From Bilifractor sp002394235 (GTDB lineage Bacteria > Bacillota > Clostridia > Lachnospirales > Lachnospiraceae), in contig NZ_JBQKGJ010000001.1 in assembly GCF_052118845.1 (NCBI RefSeq), forward strand, positions 185,072 to 249,071: a stretch of 64,000 bases of DNA, read 5' to 3'. Shown one piece after another: positions 35,969-44,984 of the stretch. The notes beneath the pieces were generated by a model, which was not told where the DNA came from, did not search any database, and was given only the letters and a program-made list of their open reading frames with translations. The first letter of the stretch is position 1. Each line of letters starts with the position of its first letter. The position numbers and the translations under genes are program-made.

Positions 35969-35995
35969 TTAGCACTCGCCACTTGACAGTGCTAG
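35969..35995 (+). promoter_or_regulatory. CIRCE operator (HrcA binding site)
   Basis: TTAGCACTC (35969-35977) and CAGTGCTAG (35987-35995) are separated by 9 bp. This matches the CIRCE inverted repeat TTAGCACTC-N9-GAGTGCTAA at 16 of 18 arm positions. It overlaps the -35 box of the hsp20 promoter, so HrcA would block RNA polymerase until heat stress. Confidence 0.93.
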
Positions 35996-36011
35996 TAACA
36001 AGTGTTATAAC
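35983..36011 (+). promoter_or_regulatory. Sigma-A promoter of hsp20
   Basis: -35 TTGACA (35983-35988) and -10 TATAAC (36006-36011) are 17 bp apart. The predicted leader to the ATG at 36213 is about 195 nt, A-rich, and contains several AATAAAA-centred repeats (36040-36115). No open frame is seen in the leader. Confidence 0.88.
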
Positions 36012-36212
36012 AAAATTGTTCCAAAAAGAAGGAACTCATAAAACAACAATAAAGAAACAATAAAACAGTGCCAATAAAATAGTACCAATAAAACAACAGC
36101 AATAAAACGGCACAAAACAGAAGCAGCACAGAAAGATCGCTTCTATGGAACAGGCTTCCTGAATCGCCGCCTCGTATTACAGAAAATCAAAAACATAAAG
36201 GAGGAATGACTT

Positions 36213-36644
36213 ATGTTACTGCCGGAACTTTTTGGAGATACTTTTGATGACTTTATGGATCAGGCATGGAATGGACGTTGGTTCAACGCACCTTCTGCTT
36301 CCGCTCACCGCATGAATACAGATATTAAGGAAACAAAGGACAGCTATCAGTTGGAGATGGAACTTCCGGGATACGGAAAAGATGAGGTACACGCCGAGCT
36401 TAAAGACGGTTATCTGACGGTCACCGCAGCAAGAAACGAGAATAACGACAAGAAGGATGAAAACGGCAGATATGTACGCCGTGAGCGCTATACCGGCACC
36501 GTAACCAGATCCTTCTATGTCGGTGAAAACATCGAACCGGAAGACATACACGCAAAATTTGAAAATGGAATTCTGACTCTCAGTATTCCAAAAGAAGTAC
36601 CGAAGAAGGAAGAAACAAAAAAGACCATTGCCATCGAAGGATAA
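36213..36644 (+). CDS. hsp20: Small heat-shock protein, Hsp20/alpha-crystallin family
   Basis: The 143-residue protein starts after AAAGGAGG. The N-terminal region (ELFGDTFDDFMDQAWN) is followed by the alpha-crystallin domain from about residue 35: TDIKETKDSYQLEMELPGYGKDEV, then FYVGENIEPEDIHAKFENGILTLSIPK, with the family G-x-L motif (GILTL). It ends in a short Lys-rich tail. It is an ATP-independent holdase chaperone. CIRCE control indicates HrcA-regulated heat induction; the gene is monocistronic between promoter and terminator. Confidence 0.95.
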   Translation: MLLPELFGDTFDDFMDQAWNGRWFNAPSASAHRMNTDIKETKDSYQLEMELPGYGKDEVHAELKDGYLTVTAARNENNDKKDENGRYVRRERYTGTVTRSFYVGENIEPEDIHAKFENGILTLSIPKEVPKKEETKKTIAIEG

Positions 36645-36735
36645 AACCATCCTGGTTCTTCTTCACTTCCTCGATGGATAAGACTATTCTGTTCCTTCCT
36701 AACTTTCTCACAGAATCATATAGAGTAAAACGGCA

Positions 36736-36776
36736 GAGCCATCCGAACCGGCATTCCGGTCACGGATGGCTCCTCT
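36736..36776. terminator. Bidirectional terminator between hsp20 and the AraC gene
   Basis: A 10-bp stem GAGCCATCCG / CGGATGGCTC (36736-36745, 36763-36772) with a 17-nt loop is followed by CTCTTT on the plus strand and a T-rich stretch on the minus strand. The loop itself contains the palindrome ACCGGCATTCCGGT. It can end both convergent transcripts. Confidence 0.8.
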
Positions 36777-36810
36777 CTTTAATAAGTATCGCATCTTAAT
36801 AAGTATCGTA

Positions 36811-37821
36811 TTAAAGCCGTATCCGTGAGTCTTTCCTGTGCCGGCTCCGGAATTCCTTCGGCGTCATCTGATATCTCTCGCGAAAAATCCTATGAAAATA
36901 GCTGTGATTCTCATACCCCACCGCATCAATGATATCATTCACCGGAAGGTCCGTGTCGCAGAGCAGACCTACCGCCTTGTTCAGGCGTTTCCGCTGAAGC
37001 AGTTCCTTAAAGTTCACTCCGGATGCCTTCTTAATCATACGGCTCAGCGTATGCGAAGGCAGGCAAAGTCCAGCGCAAAGCTCGGTCAGAGTCGCGGTCC
37101 GATAGTTCTGCTCAATATATTGCAGCGAGGTCATGAGTATCATATTCTCATATGAATCCGGTTCCATCGTTCCTGCCTTCGGAACCGCCTCCAGCAGATA
37201 CAGGAAAATCAGTCCCATCGTGGTCTGATTGATCCGATTCATCCTCTGCAGCAGGAAGGGCTCTCCGCCATTCTCCTTCTGAGAAATCAGCGAATAGATC
37301 ATGTTTTCGATCAGATTTTGTATCTGAAGCACATCTGCGACCTTGAAATAAAGATACTCTCCCCGTCTCTCATCCTGTCTCAGCGTATTGACGATGAAAT
37401 CAGCCAGAACGTTGTTTCTTCCGATCATCTCAGAGGCAACATCGAAAAATTCAGGAAGAATCACAAAGTTGATCGCGATATCATTCCTGCCTGCCGGAAG
37501 AATCTCATGCCTTGTATACTGATTCAGGAAGAGAAGCTCGCCCCGGCTTACCCGGATCTTTTTGTGGTTGATGATATGCGTCACAGAGCCCTGGCAGATG
37601 TACATCACTTCCACATAATTATGCCTGTGCATGGGGAAATGCGCAAACCTTGTATGTGTCCGCACCGTAATCAGCTGACCGGTCTCCAGCAGCTTCGCAT
37701 AATCAATGGTGAATTCCTCCCCGGAGGCATATAACTTTTTTTCAATTCCGGCTGTACCGTCCAGAATGCGCTGTTCCTCCTCTGTCACTCTGCCAAGCCG
37801 GTCCAGAAGTTCCTGATTCAT
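36811..37821 (-). CDS. AraC-family transcriptional regulator
   Basis: The 336-residue protein has an N-terminal cupin-like sensor (HTRFAHFPMHRHNYVEVMYICQGS, the HRH...E motif). The two C-terminal helix-turn-helix motifs span about residues 240-330 (LCLPSHTLSRMIKKASG; AVGYENHSYFHRIFRERY followed by MTPKEFR). The effector is unknown. It begins 17 bp after the lysozyme gene with AAAGGTAAG, so the two are probably co-transcribed. Its targets cannot be deduced. Confidence 0.92.
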   Translation of the reverse strand: MNQELLDRLGRVTEEEQRILDGTAGIEKKLYASGEEFTIDYAKLLETGQLITVRTHTRFAHFPMHRHNYVEVMYICQGSVTHIINHKKIRVSRGELLFLNQYTRHEILPAGRNDIAINFVILPEFFDVASEMIGRNNVLADFIVNTLRQDERRGEYLYFKVADVLQIQNLIENMIYSLISQKENGGEPFLLQRMNRINQTTMGLIFLYLLEAVPKAGTMEPDSYENMILMTSLQYIEQNYRTATLTELCAGLCLPSHTLSRMIKKASGVNFKELLQRKRLNKAVGLLCDTDLPVNDIIDAVGYENHSYFHRIFRERYQMTPKEFRSRHRKDSRIRL

Positions 37822-37838
37822 CTATCTTACCTTTTTCT

Positions 37839-38804
37839 TCATTTGGCCCGGAAAAGAGCTGCAGAACCCGAAGAGGCCACGGCCGCACCTGCAGAGGCTT
37901 CCGAACCATCCGTCGGCGTCATTTCGATGTCGAGATCCACGCTTCCGCTGACTCCATCAACCGTCCCCGTATTCGAGTACTGCCATACCCTGAATTTATA
38001 CGGAGTGCCCGGCGTCGCACTGTAATTGGAAAACCAGACCGGAAGATCATAGAGCTTTGTCATATCCAGAGTAAACGACTCCCAGTGCAGATTCGTATAG
38101 AGCATCGGTTCATAGCCAGCATCCACGATTGCGAGGCTAAAGGCCTTGATATTTTGCGTGAACTGGTCACCGCTGACACCATCGGTCCGCGCAGCGCCCT
38201 CTTCCACCGTTTCCATGTCGATCGCAGCCGGAAGATCCAGATGGCGTCCGTTCAGTGTATCCGTCACAAATTTTGCCTCTTCTTCCGCCTCTGCTTCATC
38301 AATCGCCTGTGAATAAAAATAAACGCCGACATCCAGTCCTGCCTTTCTGGCTCCCTCATAATTTGTCTCAAACATAGCGTCTTCCACAAGAGAACCGTCG
38401 CTGCCATATCCACGATATCCGATTCTGAGATACGCGAATTCATAGCCGGCATTTCGGACAGCTTCCCAGTCAACCTCCCCATTATGCTCGGAAACATCGA
38501 TTCCGATACGGCTGGAATAATGATCACTGTCCGTATACGTCATCTTCTGCCCATCCAATGCAAAATCCGCTGAATTGTAGTCGTTATACATATCACTCAT
38601 TGAATATGAGGTGGAAAAAAGGCGCTCTGACACCTGATTATCCTCTGCGGCGTGGCTGCCGAATGCTGCAATCGCCACAAACGCTGCCGTAAAGGCAACC
38701 ACTATGCCCGCAAGTATACGGTTTCGGAGAATCTTCCTCCTCTCCGCTCTCGTCACCCGGTGACGTGCACCGCTTCTTCCCCTTCTTTTCCTGTTTGCTG
38801 CCAT
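37839..38804 (-). CDS. Membrane-anchored GH25 lysozyme
   Basis: A highly basic N-terminus (about 30 residues, RKRRGRSGARHRVTRAERRK) precedes one membrane span (ILAGIVVAFTAAFVAIAAFG). The catalytic domain starts at IGIDVSEHNGEVDW and contains AAIDMETVEE, supplying the Asp and Glu of the GH25 active site. WQYSNTGTVDGVSGSVDLDI is the typical end. It cleaves beta-1,4 bonds of peptidoglycan glycan outside the membrane. About 20 Ala/Ser-rich residues form the tail. Confidence 0.92.
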   Translation of the reverse strand: MAANRKRRGRSGARHRVTRAERRKILRNRILAGIVVAFTAAFVAIAAFGSHAAEDNQVSERLFSTSYSMSDMYNDYNSADFALDGQKMTYTDSDHYSSRIGIDVSEHNGEVDWEAVRNAGYEFAYLRIGYRGYGSDGSLVEDAMFETNYEGARKAGLDVGVYFYSQAIDEAEAEEEAKFVTDTLNGRHLDLPAAIDMETVEEGAARTDGVSGDQFTQNIKAFSLAIVDAGYEPMLYTNLHWESFTLDMTKLYDLPVWFSNYSATPGTPYKFRVWQYSNTGTVDGVSGSVDLDIEMTPTDGSEASAGAAVASSGSAALFRAK

Positions 38805-38870
38805 ATGCGATCAGGCAGACGCGATGCCGCCCGTTCCTTCCTAAAATCTTCTCTCACATACCTTACACAC

Positions 38871-38906
38871 AAAAAAGGAGTGTGTCAATCTTGACACACT
38901 CCTTTT
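38871..38906. terminator. Bidirectional terminator after the radical SAM gene
   Basis: AAAAGGAGTGTGTCAA and TTGACACACTCCTTTT form a 16-bp perfect stem with a 2-nt centre, flanked by A and T runs. It lies 33 bp after the radical SAM stop on the minus strand. Confidence 0.92.
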
Positions 38907-38938
38907 CAATATCTCTCTTCTGCCGCAGACAGATTCTG

Positions 38939-40348
38939 TCAGCCCTCGTCGCTGATACCCTGAATCTGATCCTCTGTCTTCGGAACATAATCCGGATGAT
39001 CGGATGCCCACAGTTTCTCGGCAACCGGTGCCCAGTTCTTCGCGTATTCCTCAACCTTATGTGTCAGATGGTCTACATTCTCCGGATCTGACATATCGGT
39101 TGACTTAGCTCCGGTCGCATGAACCATTGCGCGAAGCTTTGCCGGATTCTCAAGCATCGGACACGGACGAAGCAGGTTGTCGCTGAACGGCTGTCCGTCA
39201 TGATATGCCTTGAACAGCGGCTGCTGCAGGCACTCGAGAATACTGTTCTGGTGAATATTCGCCCCGGAATAATGAATGAATACGCAGGGCTCAGCGTCAC
39301 CGTTCGGATTGATGTGGAAGTAAGCCTTACCACCGGCGATACATCCGGATACCCACTCACCGTCATTCTGGAAATCCATAAGGAAGATTTCCTTGCCTCC
39401 GTGGTATCCGCGGACCTCACGGATTCTGTGATACATATACTCACGCTGCTCCGGTGTCGGAACAAGCTCCATTGTTGTATCATTTCCGGTCGGCATGAAA
39501 TGGAAGTACCAGCTGAACAGAACGCCCTTGTCGATCAGGAAATCAAGGAACTCATCGCTCGTAACCGCCTTATAGTTTGCGCTGGTATAGCAGATGGAAG
39601 TACCATACGGAAGTCTGTTCTCGCGAAGAAGATCCATCGTCTTCATAACCTTGTCAAATACGCCTGCGCCACGACGGTTATCTGTTGCATCCTCAAGGCC
39701 CTCGATCGACATGGAAAGCACGATGTTCTTGCATTCCTTCATGTCATCACAGAACTGCTGATCTACCAGAGTTCCATTCGTGAAGATCATAAATCCGCAG
39801 TCCTTATGAGCCTTTGCGAGCTTCACAATATCTTTCTTGCGGACCATCGGCTCTCCGCCGGTCAGAACATAACCGCGGGTTCCCAGTGCCTTTCCCTCGG
39901 TGACAATACGGTCCATATCCTCATAGGAGAGGTTCAGCGCACGGCTGTACTCAGATGCCCAGCATCCTACACAATGCAGGTTGCATGCCGAAGTCGGATC
40001 AAAAAGGATGACCCACGGCACATTGATATTGTATTTCTCCGCATTCTTTCTGGTCTCATGGTATCCAACATAGCCGGCCTCGAATCCAAATGCCATGAAC
40101 AGACCCTTTACAACCTCCGGGTCAACGTCGCGAAGAATACGATCAAAAAAGTTTGCGTACTTTTCGCCCTTGGTAAATGTCTTTCTTAAATTGTCAAAAG
40201 CTTCCGGTTTCCATGTATCTCCAAGGAATTTCTGCGCCGTATCAATAACCTTGATATAGCCATCTTCCTTATTTGCTGTTTTGATTACCTGATTTAATAC
40301 AAGCTCGAATGCTTTCCTCTCGGCAGCATGCACGATTGCGTTTGGCAT
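38939..40348 (-). CDS. Radical SAM enzyme with SPASM-like C-terminus
   Basis: I choose MPNAIVHAAERKAFE (40348), nine bases after AGGAGG. The radical SAM domain begins near residue 115: CNLHCVGC binds the 4Fe-4S cluster and GYVLTGGEP binds SAM. Later cysteines (SGCIAGG, AEPCVFIHYS, LRPCPML) suggest auxiliary cluster binding. An N-terminal helical region of about 100 residues (DTAQKFLGDTWKPEAF) precedes the core. Close relatives are common in Clostridia without an assigned substrate. It has its own promoter and terminator and is not part of an evident peptide-maturation cluster. Confidence 0.87.
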   Translation of the reverse strand: MPNAIVHAAERKAFELVLNQVIKTANKEDGYIKVIDTAQKFLGDTWKPEAFDNLRKTFTKGEKYANFFDRILRDVDPEVVKGLFMAFGFEAGYVGYHETRKNAEKYNINVPWVILFDPTSACNLHCVGCWASEYSRALNLSYEDMDRIVTEGKALGTRGYVLTGGEPMVRKKDIVKLAKAHKDCGFMIFTNGTLVDQQFCDDMKECKNIVLSMSIEGLEDATDNRRGAGVFDKVMKTMDLLRENRLPYGTSICYTSANYKAVTSDEFLDFLIDKGVLFSWYFHFMPTGNDTTMELVPTPEQREYMYHRIREVRGYHGGKEIFLMDFQNDGEWVSGCIAGGKAYFHINPNGDAEPCVFIHYSGANIHQNSILECLQQPLFKAYHDGQPFSDNLLRPCPMLENPAKLRAMVHATGAKSTDMSDPENVDHLTHKVEEYAKNWAPVAEKLWASDHPDYVPKTEDQIQGISDEG

Positions 40349-40391
40349 CTTCATTAACCTCCTGATGAAACATTTATCTGACACTGCAACA

Positions 40392-40420
40392 ATTATAAAA
40401 TTTCGCTAAAAAAATGTCGA
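40392..40420 (-). promoter_or_regulatory. Promoter of the radical SAM gene
   Basis: On the minus strand, -35 TCGACA (40415-40420) and -10 TATAAT (40392-40397) are 17 bp apart. This places the transcript start about 40 nt before the chosen ATG. Confidence 0.82.
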
Positions 40421-40780
40421 GAACAATTCCTTCAAATCAGTGGGACAAAATGAGACACCTGTCCAATTAGTGGACAGCTAGCCGAAAACGTCAAATGGTC
40501 ATTTTCAGCCGTACCGGCGCCATTTGTTGTACAGATTCATTAACAAGCTTGTCTTTTAAGACGAGTCACGTTGTCAGAACTGGTCAAAATTTGCGTGTAA
40601 TATTTACACGCAGGCTCAGATGTATCCCCCTCCTCCAGGAGCTTCCCCTATGTTTCAGAAGGCAGCTGCAGCACTCTGTCCACCCTGCAGCCGCCTTATC
40701 GCCTCCAGAATCCTACACGCAATCTGACAAGGACGCATTCGCCAGACCATACCGCAACCTGTCTTCTCCAATCATTCCCA
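40421..40780. other. 360-bp regulatory gap with two palindromes
   Basis: TGTCCAATTAGTGGACA (40460-40476) has 6-bp arms and lies about 40 bp upstream of the radical SAM -35 box. TGCGTGTAATATTTACACGCA (40592-40612) has 9-bp arms and is a fitting operator for a dimeric regulator. I see no gene here. Confidence 0.7.
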
Positions 40781-42382
40781 TCAGTCTGAAAAATCAAGAT
40801 AACGGCTGTCAATGGAGTCTGTCAGAACACGCTTTATGTAAGCCAGATCAAATACTGTTCCATCCGTGATGTAACCATTTATCCCGCTTGCTTTCGCCTG
40901 TTCGTCGGTGTAATCCTTCAGGAGAACCACATGCGCGTCCGCTCCGTTCTCCCCGTAGTCCGTAATAATCGGCACCAGACCCGGATCAATGACGGTAACC
41001 TCCGGTTCTGATGCATTTGCGCCATCTTTGCGAAAACGAAACGTACAGTCAAGCGCCGTCCCGATCAGCTCGTCAGGCTGTTCCTGCGTTGATACAAAAT
41101 TTCCCAGACAGTATGCGCAGAAAACCTTACGCCCGTCGGAAGCTGTCAGCATTTCGGCCGGCTGCACGACATGCGCATGATCACCGATAATCAGGTCGGC
41201 GCCCCAGTCTGCAAGGTTCTGGGCCATTTCCTTTTGAAAATCCGTCACCTCATGACTGTCCTCATCACCCCAGTGACACGCAACAACCACAGCGTCCGCT
41301 TTTTCATCCGCCTTCTCAATCTGTGCTTCAATAAGCGAGGTCTCATACAGATAGATCACCCTCTGGTCCGTATCTGACGGCGCATCATATATTCCTCTTC
41401 CATCCAGCTCATTCGTCATCTGTGTATACGTCAGAAACGCTATGGTCTTACCATTTGAACAGGTGTATATCGGAATATCATCGTACTTCACTTCAAACTG
41501 AGGGCTGAAGCCCGCATCGCTGTAGCCCGCAGTATAACTCGTGCTGCCGTCCGTGTCTTTTTCCCAGAGACCGGTTGTCAGGAACTTCGCGCCCGAAGGC
41601 ATGTCGTTCTGCCAGAACTTCACGGCCGCATTGATTCCTTCCGTTCCAAGATCATAAATATGGTTGTTCGCGAGACTGAAGATATTGAAACCGGCTTTGT
41701 ACAAATCAATCCCGTCCTGGCCCGGTGTTGAAAACTCCGGATAACCCGACGGCGTGATTTCATTGTTGATATCTGTTTCCACATCGATCCAGTTCACCTC
41801 GTGCTCCTGAATAAAAGAGGAAACGCCGTCATACAAATAGCTGAAATCATACGAGCCTCCGCTGCCTCGTTCCTCAGCCTGCGTGAGCATCCGCTCCGAT
41901 ATCAGGTTATCACCCACAGCAGAAAAACGGACCTCCATGCTGTCTTTTCTGTCATATGCTCTCCCTCCGGATCCTGAGTTCACTGACTCGGACCCTGCAG
42001 TCACTTTTTCCTGTCCGGTGCTTGAAGTATCTGTTACACCAGCCGACGAATCTTTTCCGTAATTCGACGAGGACCTCTTTGCAGACATTCGGACTCCGCT
42101 CACGATTCCGATCATAGCGAAAGCCACAGCTGCACCGGCAACAATCCGGACGGTTATTTTCCGGAACCTGATGCGCCTCTCTTCCTCCTCGCGGCGGCGC
42201 CGCTCTCTCTGTTTTCGTCTCCTCTGCAGCTCCTCCAGTCCTTCCTGCTCATCCTGCTCTATTTCACGGATCTCTTCCTCAAGATCCACCTGTTCAGAGG
42301 CGGTGAGCCGTCTGACCTGATTCTTCCCGTTCGCAGAATCTGCGGAATCTCTCATTCTATGATGGTTTTCCTTATTTTCCAC
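40781..42382 (-). CDS. CapA-like metallophosphatase-fold protein, membrane anchored
   Basis: The frame starts at GTG with AAAGGAAA upstream. The N-terminal 80 residues are charged coiled-coil (VDLEEEIREIEQDEQEGLEELQRRRKQRERR), then one membrane span. The extracellular CapA/PgsA domain (pfam PGA_cap) has FSAVGDNLISERM, NLANNHIYDLG, VVACHWGDED and IGDHAHVVQP. These line the metal site of the calcineurin-like fold. CapA proteins take part in poly-gamma-glutamate or capsule handling, but no pgsB/C partner is seen, so the substrate is open. Confidence 0.87.
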   Translation of the reverse strand: MENKENHHRMRDSADSANGKNQVRRLTASEQVDLEEEIREIEQDEQEGLEELQRRRKQRERRRREEEERRIRFRKITVRIVAGAAVAFAMIGIVSGVRMSAKRSSSNYGKDSSAGVTDTSSTGQEKVTAGSESVNSGSGGRAYDRKDSMEVRFSAVGDNLISERMLTQAEERGSGGSYDFSYLYDGVSSFIQEHEVNWIDVETDINNEITPSGYPEFSTPGQDGIDLYKAGFNIFSLANNHIYDLGTEGINAAVKFWQNDMPSGAKFLTTGLWEKDTDGSTSYTAGYSDAGFSPQFEVKYDDIPIYTCSNGKTIAFLTYTQMTNELDGRGIYDAPSDTDQRVIYLYETSLIEAQIEKADEKADAVVVACHWGDEDSHEVTDFQKEMAQNLADWGADLIIGDHAHVVQPAEMLTASDGRKVFCAYCLGNFVSTQEQPDELIGTALDCTFRFRKDGANASEPEVTVIDPGLVPIITDYGENGADAHVVLLKDYTDEQAKASGINGYITDGTVFDLAYIKRVLTDSIDSRYLDFSD

Positions 42383-42410
42383 CCGTTTTTTTCCTTTTTA
42401 CTCATTTCTC

Positions 42411-42578
42411 TCAAGCCATGGTTTTCTCTAAGCCCGATGCAGACATCGTGTATGCTTCCTCCTGAGATGGGGCTTTCTCCTCCTTGTTGCGTAAAGAACA
42501 GCAGAAGCTGATGTTATTGGCATTTAGCCGCTCAATCCAGCTTTTGCCATTGTTGATATCAAGTCCGTCCTTTCTCAT
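42411..42578 (-). CDS. Possible small protein of 55 residues
   Basis: An open frame starts at ATG 42576-42578, inside the end of the histidine kinase gene, and ends with TGA at 42411. The peptide starts MRKDGLDINNGKSWIERL and ends SGLEKTMA. It is hydrophilic and has two cysteines in FCCSL. There is no strong ribosome-binding site; coupling to the kinase stop would be needed. It has no recognisable family and may be spurious. Confidence 0.25.
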   Translation of the reverse strand: MRKDGLDINNGKSWIERLNANNISFCCSLRNKEEKAPSQEEAYTMSASGLEKTMA

Positions 42579-44169
42579 TCACCGGAAGTAAAATTTCATA
42601 TACGCATCCCGGCCGGTCTGTCAGAGAAATGCTGCCTCCGTGAAGCTCCACAATCTGCCTTGCGATGGATAAACCAAGGCCCGTTCCCTTTCCGCTGGTT
42701 CTCGACTCATTGCCGACCACAAACGGGTCAAAGATGGATGCCCTGTATTTCTCCGGAATTCCCGGACCGTTGTCTCCGATGAGGACACGCAGATAATTCC
42801 GGTCATCTTTCACGACGAGGCCTGCCTCTATGCGAAGCCTTGTTCCGGGTCCGCAATACTTTATCGCATTACCCAGAATATTATCAAACACCCGCCTTAA
42901 CTGCATCCGGTCAAAGCTGGCATCCATTCTTTCCTCCGGAAGATCTGCTTCCAGATCGAATCCCCCTACCTCCAGCTCCGAATATCTCCCGGCAATATAT
43001 TCCCGAATATATTCGCAAAGATCTCCCTGTTCCATATTTAACTGAAATCCCGGATGGTCAAGCCGGCTGTAATCACTGAAGCTGTTGATCAGACCTGTGA
43101 GAAGCTCTGTCTTGTTCTGTATGATCTCCAGATATTTCCCCTGTTCCTTCGCAGGAATCAACCCGTCCCGCAAGGCGTTGACATACCCCGAAATCACGGT
43201 GATCGGCGTCTTCAGATCATGAGAGATATCCGCGATCATCTGTCTTCGCTGATCCTGAAGCTTCCTCTGCTCTTCTTCACTTTTTCTCAGAGCCTCCTCC
43301 ATACGATTAAAGGACCGGATTACCTCAAGCATTTCCCTTGGCTCTTCGCCTTCATGGATCTGAATCCAGTTTCCTCCGGCGGTTTCATCAATGGCCCTTG
43401 TCAGCTTTCGGATCGGTGCCACCACCCTGGCGGAAAGCCTCCTCCCTGTCAGAATAATCAGAACCACCAGAAGGATAATATAAAGGCCGAAGAAAAAGAC
43501 AAAGGTCACTCTCTGGGCATTCACGGTCCCGGCAGAATCTGAATTGCTGTGTATCAGAAGATATCGCTGTTCTCCTTTCGCGTTTGTAAATTCGTATTTC
43601 TGAATAAAAAGATTATTGCTGTCCGCCTTATAGAAAAGATAATTCATCGTTTCCGATGAAATCTGACTGTTCTTCAAATCCAGATCGCTGTAAATAATCT
43701 TCCCGTTTTCATCCAGCATCGCAATTCCGGTAAGCTGATCATCATTATACTGAATCAGAAGAGAGCCTTTCTGTTCTCCGTTTTCCAAAGGAAGCAGATC
43801 ATATACCACATCCGTGTCAACAACGGGAAGATATTGCAGAATATCCCTGTTGTAAGTATTTCTGTGCCGGGAATCACTCGTATACAGCACCGTAGCTTTA
43901 TTATCCGTGATTTCAAAATAGCCGCTTCTCCCCAGCGTCTTTCCTACGTTAATAGAAGAATAATCGTCATTCTCCAGCGAATCCACTCTCCGGATCAGTT
44001 TTTTGATTCCCGCGGGTTCTACCTTCTGCGGCATGAAAATCCATCCCACTCCCCAGAAAATAACTGCCAGTATCAGTACGATTCCTGCCAGCCTGATGGA
44101 ATTGTGAAGCACCAGCGTATAGATGCTCCCCTTTTCTCTTGCTATAAACAAATTGATTTTTTTTCGCAT
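42559..44169 (-). CDS. Sensor histidine kinase (HAMP-HisKA-HATPase)
   Basis: The start MRKKINLF (44169) follows AGGAAACAG. Membrane spans at about residues 30-50 and 225-245 enclose an extracellular sensor domain of about 170 residues. A HAMP segment (IRKLTRAIDETAGGNW), the phosphoacceptor box ISHDLKTPITV, the N box region GNAIKYC and the G boxes (DNGPGIP, GKGTGLGLSI) follow in order. It phosphorylates the upstream OmpR-type regulator. Position next to the Dlt-like operon suggests sensing of the envelope or cationic peptides, an inference only. Confidence 0.93.
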   Translation of the reverse strand: MRKKINLFIAREKGSIYTLVLHNSIRLAGIVLILAVIFWGVGWIFMPQKVEPAGIKKLIRRVDSLENDDYSSINVGKTLGRSGYFEITDNKATVLYTSDSRHRNTYNRDILQYLPVVDTDVVYDLLPLENGEQKGSLLIQYNDDQLTGIAMLDENGKIIYSDLDLKNSQISSETMNYLFYKADSNNLFIQKYEFTNAKGEQRYLLIHSNSDSAGTVNAQRVTFVFFFGLYIILLVVLIILTGRRLSARVVAPIRKLTRAIDETAGGNWIQIHEGEEPREMLEVIRSFNRMEEALRKSEEEQRKLQDQRRQMIADISHDLKTPITVISGYVNALRDGLIPAKEQGKYLEIIQNKTELLTGLINSFSDYSRLDHPGFQLNMEQGDLCEYIREYIAGRYSELEVGGFDLEADLPEERMDASFDRMQLRRVFDNILGNAIKYCGPGTRLRIEAGLVVKDDRNYLRVLIGDNGPGIPEKYRASIFDPFVVGNESRTSGKGTGLGLSIARQIVELHGGSISLTDRPGCVYEILLPVNEKGRT

Positions 44170-44179
44170 AGGCTGTTTC

Positions 44180-44896
44180 CTATTGTCTTGCCACACCCAG
44201 CTTATATCCCAGTCCGCGAACCGTCAGAAGATACTCCGGTTTTTTCGGATCTTCCTCGATCTTATCCCGAAGATTTGAGATATGGACCATGATCGTATTT
44301 TCATCATTCTCAAAGTATGCCCCGCGAAGGTACTCATAGATCTGTACCTTTGTATAGACCCGTCCCGGATTCTTCATCAGCAGCATCAGAATCCGGATCT
44401 CTGTAGGTGTGACCTTGATTTCTTCTCCATCCTTAAAGAGCTGGAGCGTCTGCATATTGATCTCCAGCCCCTTATACCGGAGAGCCTCCTGATCCCTCAC
44501 TTCATCGGTCCCCGTGTTCAGATCATAAAATCTTCGGAAGGCTGCCTTTACCCTCGCCACAACCTCCAGAGGATTAAATGGCTTGACCAGATAATCATCC
44601 GCACCGAGATCGAGTCCGAGAATCTTGTCACTGTCCTCTTTCTTCGCGGACAGCACAATGATCGGAAGATTATACTTTTCCCTCACCTTCCGGATCAGCT
44701 CAAAGCCATTCATCTTCGGCATCATGATGTCGAAAATTCCCAGATCGACCTTCTCTTTTTCTATCAGGCGAAAGGCAGCCGCCCCATCCTCCGCTGAAAG
44801 AATCCGATATCCCTGGTTTTCGAGATAAAGCTTCAGCACCTCAATGATATCTGCGTCATCCTCCGCAATTAATATCGTATATTGTTTTTCCTCCAT
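44180..44896 (-). CDS. OmpR/PhoB-type response regulator
   Basis: The receiver domain has the acidic pair in ILIAEDDADII, the phosphoacceptor Asp in GIFDIMMPKMNG and the Lys in DYLVKPF. The C-terminal winged helix (TPTEIRILMLLMKNPGRVYTK, then VHISNLRDKIEED) binds DNA. The coding frame ends just upstream of the kinase start. Resemblance to the VanR group is general only. It lies 88 bp after the SGNH gene, so read-through from the Dlt-like operon is possible. Confidence 0.94.
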   Translation of the reverse strand: MEEKQYTILIAEDDADIIEVLKLYLENQGYRILSAEDGAAAFRLIEKEKVDLGIFDIMMPKMNGFELIRKVREKYNLPIIVLSAKKEDSDKILGLDLGADDYLVKPFNPLEVVARVKAAFRRFYDLNTGTDEVRDQEALRYKGLEINMQTLQLFKDGEEIKVTPTEIRILMLLMKNPGRVYTKVQIYEYLRGAYFENDENTIMVHISNLRDKIEEDPKKPEYLLTVRGLGYKLGVARQ

Positions 44897-44984
44897 ACTC
44901 TATGAATCCCTTTCCCTTTTAAAAATTATCACAAGGCAATCCACAGCTAATACAGGATGTGGAACAACGTATCGTGTGAGCATT

